Part shown: positions 55,579 to 64,000 of the stretch, piece by piece
How positions within the stretch are numbered: position 1 is the first letter of the stretch
Layout: each line of letters starts with the position of its first letter
Assembly (NCBI RefSeq): GCF_002277955.1
Contig: NZ_CP018477.1
Coordinates: 3,121,206 to 3,185,205, forward strand
Length of the DNA stretch: 64,000 nucleotides
DNA from: Thermogutta terrifontis
GTDB taxonomy: Bacteria; Planctomycetota; Planctomycetia; Pirellulales; Thermoguttaceae
Reading direction: 5' to 3'
The notes under the pieces: generated by a model
The model's database searches: none
Seen by the model: the letters and a program-made list of their open reading frames with translations, nothing else
Told to the model about the DNA's origin: nothing
Position numbers and translations under genes: made by a program

Positions 55579-58053
55579 TTACCGCCGCGTGCGGTGGGGC
55601 GGTGTCGCCGGAGTGCGGGTAGCGCCCATCTTCACCGCGGGGAAGATCGTCTTGGGAGACTGCTCATCGAGGTTGAAAATGGTGAAGCCGGGAACACCGG
55701 CAAGCCGGGCAAGCGCAATCTGTGCCACCACCTGATCGGGACCATCCAGTCGGTAAGCGCCGATCCCGGGATACATGGGAATTTTTCCCTGCGTGGCCTG
55801 CCACTGGTTTTTCACCCAGCGGACAAACTGTTCGTGGTTGTTCGTGTAGTCCATGGGACACACGAAGTCGAGGTAGCCCGCATGAACCCAGCTCACCCAA
55901 TCCTGACCGACAGAATCCCTGCAGGCCGGATACTCGGCAAACACGGCAGCTGAGATTTTGATTCCCGGCCGAATCTGGCGGGCTTCCCGGGAAACAGCCT
56001 CCACCACCCGCGTGATATTCCGCCGTCGCCATTCCAGATATTGGGAACGCAGGGGGCCCGAGACACAATCGTGTGGCCATTGGGCGACCTTCACACCCAT
56101 TTCGGCTTCAAATCGCTGGCGGCAGCCCGGGCAAAAACAATTGTCAGGACCGGGATAGCGGATGTAGTCAAAATGGATGCCGTCCACCGGGTACTTGCGG
56201 ACGACCTCCAACATGGTCTCCACTTCCAGACGCTGATTCTCTGGATGCGAGGGGCAGAGCCAGTTGCTGGGTTCGCCGCGTCGTGTCATTTGGGTCCGCC
56301 CCGCTGCCCGCATCTGATCAATGAACGATTGCGGGGCGTTACTCAAATTGAAATTGACCTTCCACACGTGCACCTCCAGGCCGTGCCGATGGCAGGCCGC
56401 CACGCATTGCTCAATTTGGTCCCCGTATTTTTGGAAGGCTTCGCTTCGTGGAAGGATGTCGCTTGCATAGTGAGCCAGACCGGCCCACAGCATATTGGGC
56501 AGCACCATGTTGAAGCCCGCTTCGGCAAGTTCCCTGGCTGTGCGTTCCCAATTGCCAGGGTAGGCGCCCAGCCCGGAATGATTCCAGTACGCTCGGCCTT
56601 CGACATGGGGGCTTGGCTGGGCGGACAGGTACGCCTGAATAAGTTTTCCCCGAAGTTGCTGGAGTTCTCGCAAATTGATGGAAGGTGCTTTTCCCTGCGA
56701 TTGGGCCTCACGAACGGCAAGAAGTTTTTGTTCGGCTTCTGCGAAAGATTGCCAGGCTGGATGGGTGGAATCGGGGAGATACGTCTTCAACCAGGCGCGC
56801 AACTCATCGAGACTGGTCAGATGCCCCACCTGAACCGCTCGTGTCAAAAGTCCCCGGGTGATTTCGGTTTTCAGTTCGGGAAGCAGTGCGGAGAGAACGG
56901 CGGCCAGCATCAACCGCTGATTCTCTGTGTCCCCGTCTAGAAGAATATGGCTGAAAAACGCACCCCGGGGTGAAAGAATCATGGCCGGTTTTCGCGTCGC
57001 TTCACCTGAAGCCGTGTACCACCATCCAATCACTTGCGCATCGGCAGCGGCCGGTTCCGCTTCCGTGACGTTCCACGAGCTTTGACGCATTACCTCGGGC
57101 AGATCGGGAAGAATTTGGCGGTCGAAACGCACTTCCGCGAACTGGCCCGGGAACTGCTGTCCCACCCATCGGGTCTTTCCAATTCCCAGCAGCCCGAGCA
57201 ACTCCGCCGGCGCCTGGTAGTTGAGAAACACCCGGGTTCCCTGTCGGATGGCCTCGGCCAGCGCCTTGGTCGCGTCCGGGGTCAGACGTGGATGATAGGG
57301 CACAATGATGACCTTCTGTTCCGCCCAGATCTGTGGGTTCGGGGAGGCATCGTCCCATTCGTCGTACTCAAGGCCGAGGTCATCAAGCAGCCTGGCGAAT
57401 CGCTGGAGGGTTTCCCTCGCGGTGCGGTATTCGGGATCGCGGCCGTAAATCGCTGCGGCTGGCCCGAGAATCGCGATGGCGTGCCGGACGGCAACGAGGC
57501 GATAAATTCGCGCCCGGCCATCCAGGTTCTGGCCCCGCCAAAATGAAATACGGATACCGTCGATCTGGTGCCACCCTTGAGGACGTTCCTCGGTACGGAA
57601 GTCGGATTTGCGGAATCGCAGTACCTGACGCCCCGGTCGCGTCACACTACCCGAGGCAGCATACCAACCCTCCCCGCTGCGAAAATAGAGCGAGATATAC
57701 CCAACAGCTTCCACCGGCTCTACCGAAACTTCCAACAGGAACTCGCCGGGGCGCGACAGATCCAGCGATACCCGGCGGTCATGGACGCTTCGCGGCCAGG
57801 CTGGCTGAGACGCAAACGGCAGGGCGACTTCCAAAGCCACCGTGCCGTCCTCGCGGACAAGCCGTACCGGTGCCGTACGTTCACTGGGATGCCACGCCCC
57901 CTGAGCCTCCGCTTCGTTCCCGTAATTTACGCCTTCCAGGACGATTTCCTGCGTCCCCGCGGTTTGCGCCGTCGCTACCACGGGCAGGGTGAGCAAGCCG
58001 AGCAGGGCAAGTGTCAAGCCAATTAGATTTTGTCGGCAGACCAGCGGTTGCAT
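55579..58053 (-). CDS. GHL10 glycoside-hydrolase-like secreted protein
   Basis: An 824-residue exported protein. The signal peptide ends near TAQTAG (about residue 25). A beta-rich carbohydrate-binding-like region (about 30-190) and a Rossmann-like/trimming domain (about 195-390) precede the GHL10 (DUF187) TIM-barrel (about 475-805). Barrel landmarks are ELAEAGFNMVLPNMLWAG, HRHGLEVHVWKVNFN, YPVDGIHFDYIRYPG and FVCPMDYTNNHEQFVRW, with carboxylates placed like glycosidase catalytic residues. The substrate is probably a polysaccharide, type unknown. GGGAG precedes the ATG at 58053, 16 bp after the ribD stop, so the two genes form an operon. Confidence 0.88.
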   Translation of the reverse strand: MQPLVCRQNLIGLTLALLGLLTLPVVATAQTAGTQEIVLEGVNYGNEAEAQGAWHPSERTAPVRLVREDGTVALEVALPFASQPAWPRSVHDRRVSLDLSRPGEFLLEVSVEPVEAVGYISLYFRSGEGWYAASGSVTRPGRQVLRFRKSDFRTEERPQGWHQIDGIRISFWRGQNLDGRARIYRLVAVRHAIAILGPAAAIYGRDPEYRTARETLQRFARLLDDLGLEYDEWDDASPNPQIWAEQKVIIVPYHPRLTPDATKALAEAIRQGTRVFLNYQAPAELLGLLGIGKTRWVGQQFPGQFAEVRFDRQILPDLPEVMRQSSWNVTEAEPAAADAQVIGWWYTASGEATRKPAMILSPRGAFFSHILLDGDTENQRLMLAAVLSALLPELKTEITRGLLTRAVQVGHLTSLDELRAWLKTYLPDSTHPAWQSFAEAEQKLLAVREAQSQGKAPSINLRELQQLRGKLIQAYLSAQPSPHVEGRAYWNHSGLGAYPGNWERTARELAEAGFNMVLPNMLWAGLAHYASDILPRSEAFQKYGDQIEQCVAACHRHGLEVHVWKVNFNLSNAPQSFIDQMRAAGRTQMTRRGEPSNWLCPSHPENQRLEVETMLEVVRKYPVDGIHFDYIRYPGPDNCFCPGCRQRFEAEMGVKVAQWPHDCVSGPLRSQYLEWRRRNITRVVEAVSREARQIRPGIKISAAVFAEYPACRDSVGQDWVSWVHAGYLDFVCPMDYTNNHEQFVRWVKNQWQATQGKIPMYPGIGAYRLDGPDQVVAQIALARLAGVPGFTIFNLDEQSPKTIFPAVKMGATRTPATPPHRTRR

Positions 58054-58069
58054 GCGATGTCTCCCTGTA

Positions 58070-59212
58070 TCAATCTGTCGTGCCTGCCAAATGATTGATA
58101 TCCGACGCGGAACGCGAGATGTAGCCGTGCAGATACAGATCATCCCCGACGCGTTCCCAGGTTACATTCGAGAGGTGGAGGGCCTCCGCCATCTTTGTCA
58201 CACCCCTCCCCGCTACGGGTGTCCGCCCATTTTGACCGCCCACAATTTTGGGAGCAACAAACACGTGCACCTCGTCCACGAGTTGATGGTCGAACAGCTC
58301 ACCGAGCACCTGGCTTCCGCCTTCAAACAGGACGTTGGTCATGCGGCGGCGTCCCAGTTCGTCAAGGAGGGCCTGCAAACGCTCGGACCGTGTTTTACCG
58401 GGGCATTCCAGCACTTCGCATCCGGCAGCCTCCAGCTTCCGGCGAGCCTCGCCGTCGGCTTGTGCTGACACCGCGACCAGGACAGGGAATTCCCGGGCGG
58501 TCTGAACGAGACGACTGTGGGGCGACAGCCGGGCACGTGAGTCCAGAACGATGCGCACGGCAATTCTGGGGCCAGGCGGCCGGGCCGTCAGCAGCGGATC
58601 GTCCGTTTCCACTGTGCCAATCCCTACCGCGATTCCATCCACACGGCCGCGAAGTGCGTGAACCTTTCGACGCGATTCTTCCCCACTGATCCATCGGCTT
58701 TCCCCAGTCGCCGTGGCGATCTTCCCATCAACCGTCATCGCCCACTTGGCAATCACCCACGGCCGTTGCGTGGAAAGCAACTTGAGGTAGGGGGCGTTCA
58801 AACGTCGCGCTTCCTGCTCCATGAGGCCGACAACGACTTCGATCCCGGCTTCTCGCAGACGAGCGATTCCCTGGCCGTGGACAAGCGAAAAGGGGTCCGC
58901 CATGGCGGCCACCACACGACGGATCCCCGCCCGAATAATGGCATCCGTGCAGGGGGGCGTTTTACCAAAATGGCAGCAAGGCTCCAGCGTGACATACATT
59001 GTGGCTCCGGCTGCCCGGTCGCCTGCCATGCGAAGGGCTTCCACCTCCGCGTGCGGCTGACCATAAGCGCGGTGCCACCCCTCGCCAATAATCTCGGCCC
59101 CTCGTGCGATGACACAGCCCACCATCGGATTGGGCTCCACAGCGCCCTTGCCCAGAGCCGCCAAGCTTAACGCTCGCCGCATGTGCCAGGCATCGAGTTC
59201 CATCTGATCCAT
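58070..59212 (-). CDS. ribD: Bifunctional riboflavin biosynthesis protein RibD
   Basis: A 380-residue enzyme of riboflavin synthesis: the N-terminal half deaminates the pyrimidine intermediate, the C-terminal half reduces its ribosyl chain with NADPH. Zinc ligands are His54 (HAEVEAL), Cys79 and Cys88 (LEPCCHFGKTPPC), with Glu56 as proton shuttle. The reductase half starts near residue 155 (RPWVIAKWAMTVDGKIAT) and ends with LFEGGSQVLGELF and DEVHVFVAPKIVGG. GGGGAG precedes the ATG at 59212. No FMN riboswitch was recognised upstream. Other rib genes are elsewhere; the next gene downstream is GHL10. Confidence 0.95.
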   Translation of the reverse strand: MDQMELDAWHMRRALSLAALGKGAVEPNPMVGCVIARGAEIIGEGWHRAYGQPHAEVEALRMAGDRAAGATMYVTLEPCCHFGKTPPCTDAIIRAGIRRVVAAMADPFSLVHGQGIARLREAGIEVVVGLMEQEARRLNAPYLKLLSTQRPWVIAKWAMTVDGKIATATGESRWISGEESRRKVHALRGRVDGIAVGIGTVETDDPLLTARPPGPRIAVRIVLDSRARLSPHSRLVQTAREFPVLVAVSAQADGEARRKLEAAGCEVLECPGKTRSERLQALLDELGRRRMTNVLFEGGSQVLGELFDHQLVDEVHVFVAPKIVGGQNGRTPVAGRGVTKMAEALHLSNVTWERVGDDLYLHGYISRSASDINHLAGTTD

Positions 59213-59769
59213 GGTGCTCCCCTTTGCTGCAAACAAAAATGTTGTCAACGCGAGCGAGAACAAACGCTGTTATCTTGCGTCGCGCTCACTTTTGTTTTCC
59301 CGCGACCGGAGCTTGGTCCGGACTCTTACTTTCCGGGACCATCGCGCACGTGGCGCATTCTGTCCGCTGTGAGATCGCAGCCCCTTCGATCCCGAGCGCC
59401 CTGTACATTCCCGAAGAAAGACGCAGCCTCCGTCCCGACCATATTTCGTCTCAGCGCACCGGTCGGGCTGAGCACCGGGTCAGCTCGCGGCTTCCCCTCC
59501 GCGGGATATACTGCTCGTCACATCAGGACAGCTACTACTTCAGTCGAAGAACCCACGCCGGATATTGTACCGAAACAGAAATCTTTTTGGCTAGGACGAG
59601 ACCAGACGCCGTCAGATTTCGGGAGGGATAATCCGCAAATTTCCCCGGCGACGCATTCAAGCTTCGCTTTTTCCTAACTCCTTAACAAAGGAATAGGTCA
59701 GAAGCAGGCTGGTATCCCGATCGACGCTGATGGCAGTTCGACACACTCGCTGAATTGTTGTGCCTTATA
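59213..59769. other. Intergenic region upstream of ribD
   Basis: 557 bp between ribD and the radical SAM gene; the only long frame (59183-59677, plus) has low-complexity, frame-shadow-like composition. No FMN riboswitch consensus, repeat module or terminator with a T tract was found. Confidence 0.4.
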
Positions 59770-61212
59770 TCACTTTGTCACTGGCGCGAACTCTGGAACC
59801 TGCCACGTCACATGATGCCCGGCGTCTCGTAACATGGCCACCACCTCTTCCACCGGACGTCGGTCCACCACGGGAAACTGACCACCGTCCTGGTCTTCCA
59901 CAGCCTCTGCACCTGCGCGATAACCGCCGGGCACCGTGGAACTGGCGGCGCTCATTTGGGTGATACATGTTTGGGCGAGAAGATCTCGCAGTGAGGGCGG
60001 CTCCCGCGTGGAAAGGACCAATTCGGCCTGAGGAAAGGCGTGCCGCAACCCACAGTAAAGGCGGATGAGAGTTTCGTCATCCACAGGATGCGGAATCACG
60101 AAGTCGGCCGGCCCTTCGTGAATCCGCGGCAGGCTGAACGCGATGCGACGATCAGCAAATCGCTCTTTCAGATAGGCCGCGTGGCGGACCATGGCTTTGG
60201 CATCGGGCAAAGGATCGCCCAGCCCAAGCAGAATTCCCAACCCCAAACGCTTCACCCCGCCTTCCGCCGCTCGCTCGAGGCCTTCGAGTCGCCAGGCATA
60301 GTGCGATTTGGGCCCGCGGGGATGGAAATGTTGATAAAGCTGCCAATCGTACGTCTCCTGGTAGAGGGTCACCCCAATGATGCCGGCTTCCACCAGGGCC
60401 GCATATCCGGCCGTGGATTGTGGGGCAATCTCAACCGCAAGACTGACGGGAAATTGCCCTCGAATCGCCCGGATGATCTCGCTGTAGTATTCAACGTCGG
60501 TTTTCTGAGGATAATCTCCCGCAACAAGCAGGATGTGTCGCATTCCCCGGTTTGTGAGGATTTGTGCCTGCTCGAGGGCCTCTTCCGTCGTGAGCCACCG
60601 CCGCGGTACCTTTTCTGGAAAGCGGAATCCGCAGTACAGACAGTAGTTCACGCAGTAGCTCGATAAGTAAAGGGGAGCGTACACAAGAACCCGCCAGCCC
60701 GTCGAACCGTTCGGACCGGCCTGATCCTGTTCCCGTCCTCCATGCACGGTGGGAGAGACAGCAAAATGCTCGCGGGTCAGCCGTCGGGCACTGGCCAGCA
60801 CATCTTCGAGAGGTCGCTGGCGATCCAGACATGCCTCCAGTTGAGCCACTGCTTCCGCTGCCACGCTCTCGTCATGAACCACCTGGATTGCCCGGCGCGG
60901 AGTTCGATCACCTTGGCCACTGAGCCGGGCGAACAGGAGGTCCAGCATCTCGGCGGCACGAAAGTCCTCCCCGTCAAGGACTTCTTCCCGCTCATGGAGA
61001 AGCTGGTAGCGCAGTCGCTCCACACGCTCGGCGAAGGAGGAAGCGATGGTCTGTCCGGTTTCTCCCCGAGAAACGATTATATTCTCTTCGAGACTCGCCC
61101 GGGCCTCGCGCAAAAGCTCCCAGTGCCGGGCAAAATGGGGATCCCGCTCGGCGAGGTATCTTTCTAAAAACCCCCAGTCGATGTTCTGTTCAATAACGGT
61201 GTTTGTGCTCAT
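59770..61212 (-). CDS. ThiH/HydG-like radical SAM enzyme
   Basis: A 480-residue radical SAM protein. The 4Fe-4S motif is C187-x3-C191-x2-C194 (SYCVNYCLYCGF), followed by ThiH/HydG-type segments: LVAGDYPQKTDVEYYSEII, LYQETYDWQLYQHFHPRGPK and ISVG-like GLGILLGLGDPL. These enzymes split tyrosine to dehydroglycine and p-cresol. The C-terminal tail ends with a BATS-like domain and STREPPSLRDLL, like ThiH, and lacks HydG's extra Cys cluster. It carries about 100 more residues before the Cys motif than E. coli ThiH. Start: ATG 61212; a GTG at 61260 is possible. No thiG, thiS or hydrogenase genes are adjacent. Confidence 0.82.
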   Translation of the reverse strand: MSTNTVIEQNIDWGFLERYLAERDPHFARHWELLREARASLEENIIVSRGETGQTIASSFAERVERLRYQLLHEREEVLDGEDFRAAEMLDLLFARLSGQGDRTPRRAIQVVHDESVAAEAVAQLEACLDRQRPLEDVLASARRLTREHFAVSPTVHGGREQDQAGPNGSTGWRVLVYAPLYLSSYCVNYCLYCGFRFPEKVPRRWLTTEEALEQAQILTNRGMRHILLVAGDYPQKTDVEYYSEIIRAIRGQFPVSLAVEIAPQSTAGYAALVEAGIIGVTLYQETYDWQLYQHFHPRGPKSHYAWRLEGLERAAEGGVKRLGLGILLGLGDPLPDAKAMVRHAAYLKERFADRRIAFSLPRIHEGPADFVIPHPVDDETLIRLYCGLRHAFPQAELVLSTREPPSLRDLLAQTCITQMSAASSTVPGGYRAGAEAVEDQDGGQFPVVDRRPVEEVVAMLRDAGHHVTWQVPEFAPVTK

Positions 61213-61484
61213 AAAGCTGCGGTCGTAAGTTCGCCGGTCGATTATCTCGGGAAGAATCACCCGTCACAAATATTCTTGGGACTCTTTGATGAACGGTTAC
61301 CCGCAAGGAAAGGAACAAAAGTTTCTGCGAAACTTTGAGTGCCGGGCCGGGCCGGGATTCGCGGTACCAGATCGTGATGTCCCTTTTTTCCCGATCCTTG
61401 TTCAATTTTAGGAACCGTGGAACACAAAGGACAAACCACCCCATGATCACCACAAAGCGAATCATTTACGTTGTGGGTGGCTTA

Positions 61485-62363
61485 TTACTCCAGCATTTCG
61501 CGACTGCGGACAATGGTTCCGCTCATGAACTTGCGCACGCCTTCGGGTGTTTCCAGGAGAATGGCACCTGTGCCGTCGATACCGCGGCAAATTCCTTCGT
61601 ATTGCTGTTTCTCTGTCTCCAGGATGAGTTGATGCCCTTTCTGGAGACAGAGGCGATCTGCCTCACTGGTCAGGCCTGCGGGATTGTGCGAAAGAGCTTC
61701 GAGATGGCTTTCCATATGACGAAGAATGCTGATCAGCACGTCGGTTCGGTCCAAGAAGGTACCGCAGATGTCGCGGAGGCTGGTCACGATAGGCTGAAGC
61801 TCCTTGGGGGCTTCCCGAGCCATATTATTCACATTCACCCCAATCCCAAAAATGGCGCGCTGGTTGGCGGCCACCTCGACGAGAATTCCAGCGATTTTTC
61901 GTCCCGCCACGTACACGTCGTTCGGCCAGTGAAGCCCCACGGGAACTGTCGGTGGCACGAGGGGCCGAATGGCCTGGCAGACACTCAGAGCCCCCAGGAG
62001 TCCAAGAAAGCCCGCGGTGGGTCCTTGCCCGGACTCAGTTTCTTCAGATGTTTTCAGCCGATTGTGTTGACCCGTTGCCTCACTTGGGGGGGTAGGCGTT
62101 CTACTGGGTGACATGGGCGGGGCCAGGATCACTGAGAAGGCGAGGCTTCCCTGCCCGGTCCACCAACGGCGGCTGCCCCGTCCCCTTCCCGCTGTTTGAT
62201 GCTCGGCCGCCACGAGAAATGGCAGTGGGAGATCGGGGCGTAGAATAAGTGTCTTGGCCCAATTGTTTGTAGAGTCTATTGTTTGCCAAACTTCACCATC
62301 TTGAACAAAAGTTTCTCGGATGACTCTAGCAAGGTCCAATGGTGGTGGGCAACTCTCTTGCAT
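61485..62363 (-). CDS. birA: Biotin-[acetyl-CoA-carboxylase] ligase
   Basis: A 292-residue biotin-protein ligase that activates biotin as biotinyl-AMP and transfers it to carboxylase carrier proteins. The biotin loop is GRGRGSRRWW (about residues 74-83), followed by VGLHWPNDVYVAGRKIAGIL and GIGVNVNN, the dimer and biotin-binding strands; DSTNNWAK is the N-terminal substrate motif. There is no N-terminal winged-helix domain, so it is a non-repressor type. A low-complexity insert (about 105-135, Ser/Thr/Pro) sits in the core. The ribosome site before the ATG is weak. Single minus-strand gene. Confidence 0.93.
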   Translation of the reverse strand: MQESCPPPLDLARVIRETFVQDGEVWQTIDSTNNWAKTLILRPDLPLPFLVAAEHQTAGRGRGSRRWWTGQGSLAFSVILAPPMSPSRTPTPPSEATGQHNRLKTSEETESGQGPTAGFLGLLGALSVCQAIRPLVPPTVPVGLHWPNDVYVAGRKIAGILVEVAANQRAIFGIGVNVNNMAREAPKELQPIVTSLRDICGTFLDRTDVLISILRHMESHLEALSHNPAGLTSEADRLCLQKGHQLILETEKQQYEGICRGIDGTGAILLETPEGVRKFMSGTIVRSREMLE

Positions 62364-63371
62364 TGGTCGATTCCTTTCTCACGTTTGGTCTGGTACAACA
62401 TTCTCGCCCCGCTTGGAACCCGCTTGGAAGTCGGAAATCCGTGCTTACGGCTTCTCAGGTTCCGCCCTTCCTCCGATCGGGATCGTACGCCTTCGCCGAA
62501 ACCCGAAGAACAAGCGTCCGCGGATCATCCCTCCTGGAAAAATGGACCTGACAAGCAGGTCCCTCCCAGGGGGGCACGCCTGTCGTGCCCGGTCTGTGTG
62601 GAGAAGCCCGTTACAGGCTGTGAAACTGCGCAAGCGTTAAAACGCTCATGCAAGATGACGGTCTGCGCGGAGTGAGCATTACAAGCCCACAAAACGCCGT
62701 TCCGAGGCATTTTTTCCTTCAAGGATCAGCTTGCTGTCTCTCAAATACACCTATTTCCAGCCTGCCTGCCCGACGCACCCACTGATTCTTCTCCTGTGAC
62801 CTTTCCTGATTTGTCCAGTTTCAATCTCCTAACTCGCCTTCTGGACGAAAGCGTCTGCAACGCAAGGGGCTCCACCCTCTCTGCTGCCTGGGTTTTTGTC
62901 TTCCACCACTGGCCTTCTGCTACCGCATGCTCTTCTTCCTCGCAGTTCCCGGGCCATGCTCGGATTTTCAATCTCCTCGAGCACGCTTCCGCCAGGAAAA
63001 CGAGTCGGAAAACCGTCCGCCGAGACGTGGTGGCTCCAGAAAACTGATTTTGCCAACCGGGCAGCTTGGAGAGTTATCCCCCAACGCGGCAATCGACACC
63101 AGACTCCACCGAGCGTCACTCGACACCGCGCTCCGCCACATGGGGGGTATTGACACTTCTCGGCAAGTGGCATACGCTCATCGTCGGCTTAAGGTGCTAA
63201 CATTTCTCGAGTGGTCGGCAAGGACTGATCTGCACTGTGCCTAACTTTTGTCACCCCGCTGAGCTTTCGCGTCGCCGGGAAACCAATTGCAATAATCGTG
63301 CACTGCCTGGAGCCGAGGGATAAGTATTAAGTGTACGTTTTACAACCTCGTGGCCATGGGGGAGGTGCGCT
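62364..63371. other. Long intergenic region before the right-edge gene
   Basis: 1,008 bp. It contains one pair of GGAG-type hairpins (62544-62590, listed separately). The rest has no supported gene; small frames on both strands are uncorrelated with any ribosome site. A ribosome site GGGGGAGG lies at its right end. Confidence 0.4.
62544..62590. repeat. Head-to-head hairpin pair, copy 8
   Basis: Two GGAG-type hairpins in opposite orientation separated by a few bases: reverse hairpin with stem GGACCTG / CAGGTCC and loop ACAAG (62544-62562, CCTCC head to 62566), and forward hairpin with stem GGGCACG / CGTGCCC and loop CCTGT (62572-62590). This resembles the paired arrangement of BIME elements without the other modules. 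Confidence 0.8.
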
Positions 63372-64000
63372 ATGAAATGGTTTAGCCATCTCGTGTGCTG
63401 GTTGGGGAAGCAGGCGGGGCTGGTTCTGCTGCTCGCCTTGGTGACGTTTGGAATCGCTGCCGGCCAACCGCCGGAGGATCGCTGGGAACGGCTGGGCCGT
63501 GTTGCGGCCGCCCATGCACGTCACAGCGACGCCCTTATGGAGTTACCTGACGTGGTGGGAGTCGGTATCGGGGTCGACGCCAAGAACAATCCTGTGCTGA
63601 AGGTCTTTACCAAGCACGGCCGGCCTGCTGGAGTCCCGCGGAAGCTCGATGGGGCCGACGTGGAAATTGTTCCAACCGGAGAATTCCATGCCCTTGCTCC
63701 CGCTGCACCGGCCGCTGTGAAACCATCGGCGACTAAACCCTCGGTCGATAAGCCCCCGACCGTAACGTTCGTCTCCCCGCAGCACGGAGAAACCGTGGTG
63801 GGAGAGGTAACGCTCCAAGTCAACGCCACGGATGACAAGGGTGTTACGAAGGTCGAATTCTACTATCAGCAGTACGATGCGTACTATAGCGGTAAAGTTC
63901 CACAACTGCTCGCTACGGATACGAACGGCGGCGATGGCTGGTCGTGTACATGGAATACGACCGCAGTACCGGACGAACGTTACATCCTCTGGGCAGTTGC
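63372..64000 (+). CDS. Secreted Ig-like domain protein, N-terminal part (cut by window edge)
   Basis: An open frame of 209 codons that runs off the window. A signal peptide (MKWFSHLVCWLGKQAG, hydrophobic run, cut near AAGQ about residue 31) leads to a short domain (about 40-110) with DVVGVGIGVDAKN and a PRKLDGADVEIVPTGEF strand, like pro-regions of some exported peptidases. An Ala/Pro-rich linker and an Ig-like domain (about 128-209: PPTVTFVSPQHGETV and VNATDDKGVTKVEFYY) follow. GGGGGAGG before the ATG supports the start. It is likely the front of a larger secreted multi-domain enzyme; identity is uncertain. Confidence 0.7.
   Translation, partial: MKWFSHLVCWLGKQAGLVLLLALVTFGIAAGQPPEDRWERLGRVAAAHARHSDALMELPDVVGVGIGVDAKNNPVLKVFTKHGRPAGVPRKLDGADVEIVPTGEFHALAPAAPAAVKPSATKPSVDKPPTVTFVSPQHGETVVGEVTLQVNATDDKGVTKVEFYYQQYDAYYSGKVPQLLATDTNGGDGWSCTWNTTAVPDERYILWAV

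Noticed and set aside
59183-59677. 164-codon plus-strand frame
   Set aside because: No family, no ribosome site, and it partly overlaps ribD.
59213-59700. FMN riboswitch upstream of ribD
   Set aside because: The conserved FMN-element core was not found on the minus strand.
61213-61484. TPP riboswitch upstream of the ThiH-like gene
   Set aside because: No CTGAGA/ACCTGATC-like thi-box pattern was found.

Overview
This 64 kb window looks like chromosomal DNA of a planctomycete. The evidence is a set of planctomycete-typical families: a DUF1598 protein, a DUF1501 / PPC / DUF1549-DUF1553 / cytochrome-WD40 gene cluster, an FHA-fused sigma-54 activator, a membrane-anchored Hsp70-like protein and a GHL10 glycoside-hydrolase-like protein. 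Base composition is moderately GC-rich and genes alternate in strand with short operons. A Pirellulales/Thermoguttaceae-like host is my best guess, but it is an inference from gene content only. No tRNA, rRNA, CRISPR array, prophage or complete insertion sequence was seen.

Layout. 0-11 kb: sigma-54 activator, DUF1598 secreted protein, SAM methyltransferase, glyceraldehyde-3-phosphate dehydrogenase (with a good promoter and terminator), a double-ACT protein and a trypsin-like lipoprotein. 11-24 kb: rsfS-argS, an MFS transporter, a CYTH protein, an Hsp70-like protein, a PatZ-like acyl-CoA synthetase/acetyltransferase, a PilZ-like protein, hisH and a protein kinase. 24-36 kb: a secreted lyase-like protein, a CDGSH iron-sulfur protein, a degenerate class II amidotransferase, a CoA-disulfide reductase/rhodanese fusion, rfbB-rfbA (dTDP-sugar synthesis), smpB, a DUF4432 protein and a PfkB sugar kinase. 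36-52 kb: aceE, a PIN-TRAM membrane protein, the four-gene DUF1501-to-WD40 operon and ftsH. 52-64 kb: trkA, a cysteine desulfurase-like protein, a GHL10 protein and ribD, a ThiH/HydG-like radical SAM enzyme, birA, and a secreted Ig-like protein cut by the right edge.

Most genes are ordinary housekeeping. The most striking structure is between the genes: a family of intergenic repeat elements, about 50 to 390 bp long, built from hairpin modules. One module has a GGAG-containing head followed by a 7-bp stem and a 5-nt loop (usually CTTGT). The stem occurs in four sequence versions that keep base pairing through compensatory changes. A second module is a perfect palindrome centred on TCATGA. The elements occur in both orientations at eight loci. 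Inverted copies bracket gap and direct copies bracket the lyase-like gene. They resemble bacterial REP/BIME elements, but no REP-associated transposase is present here.
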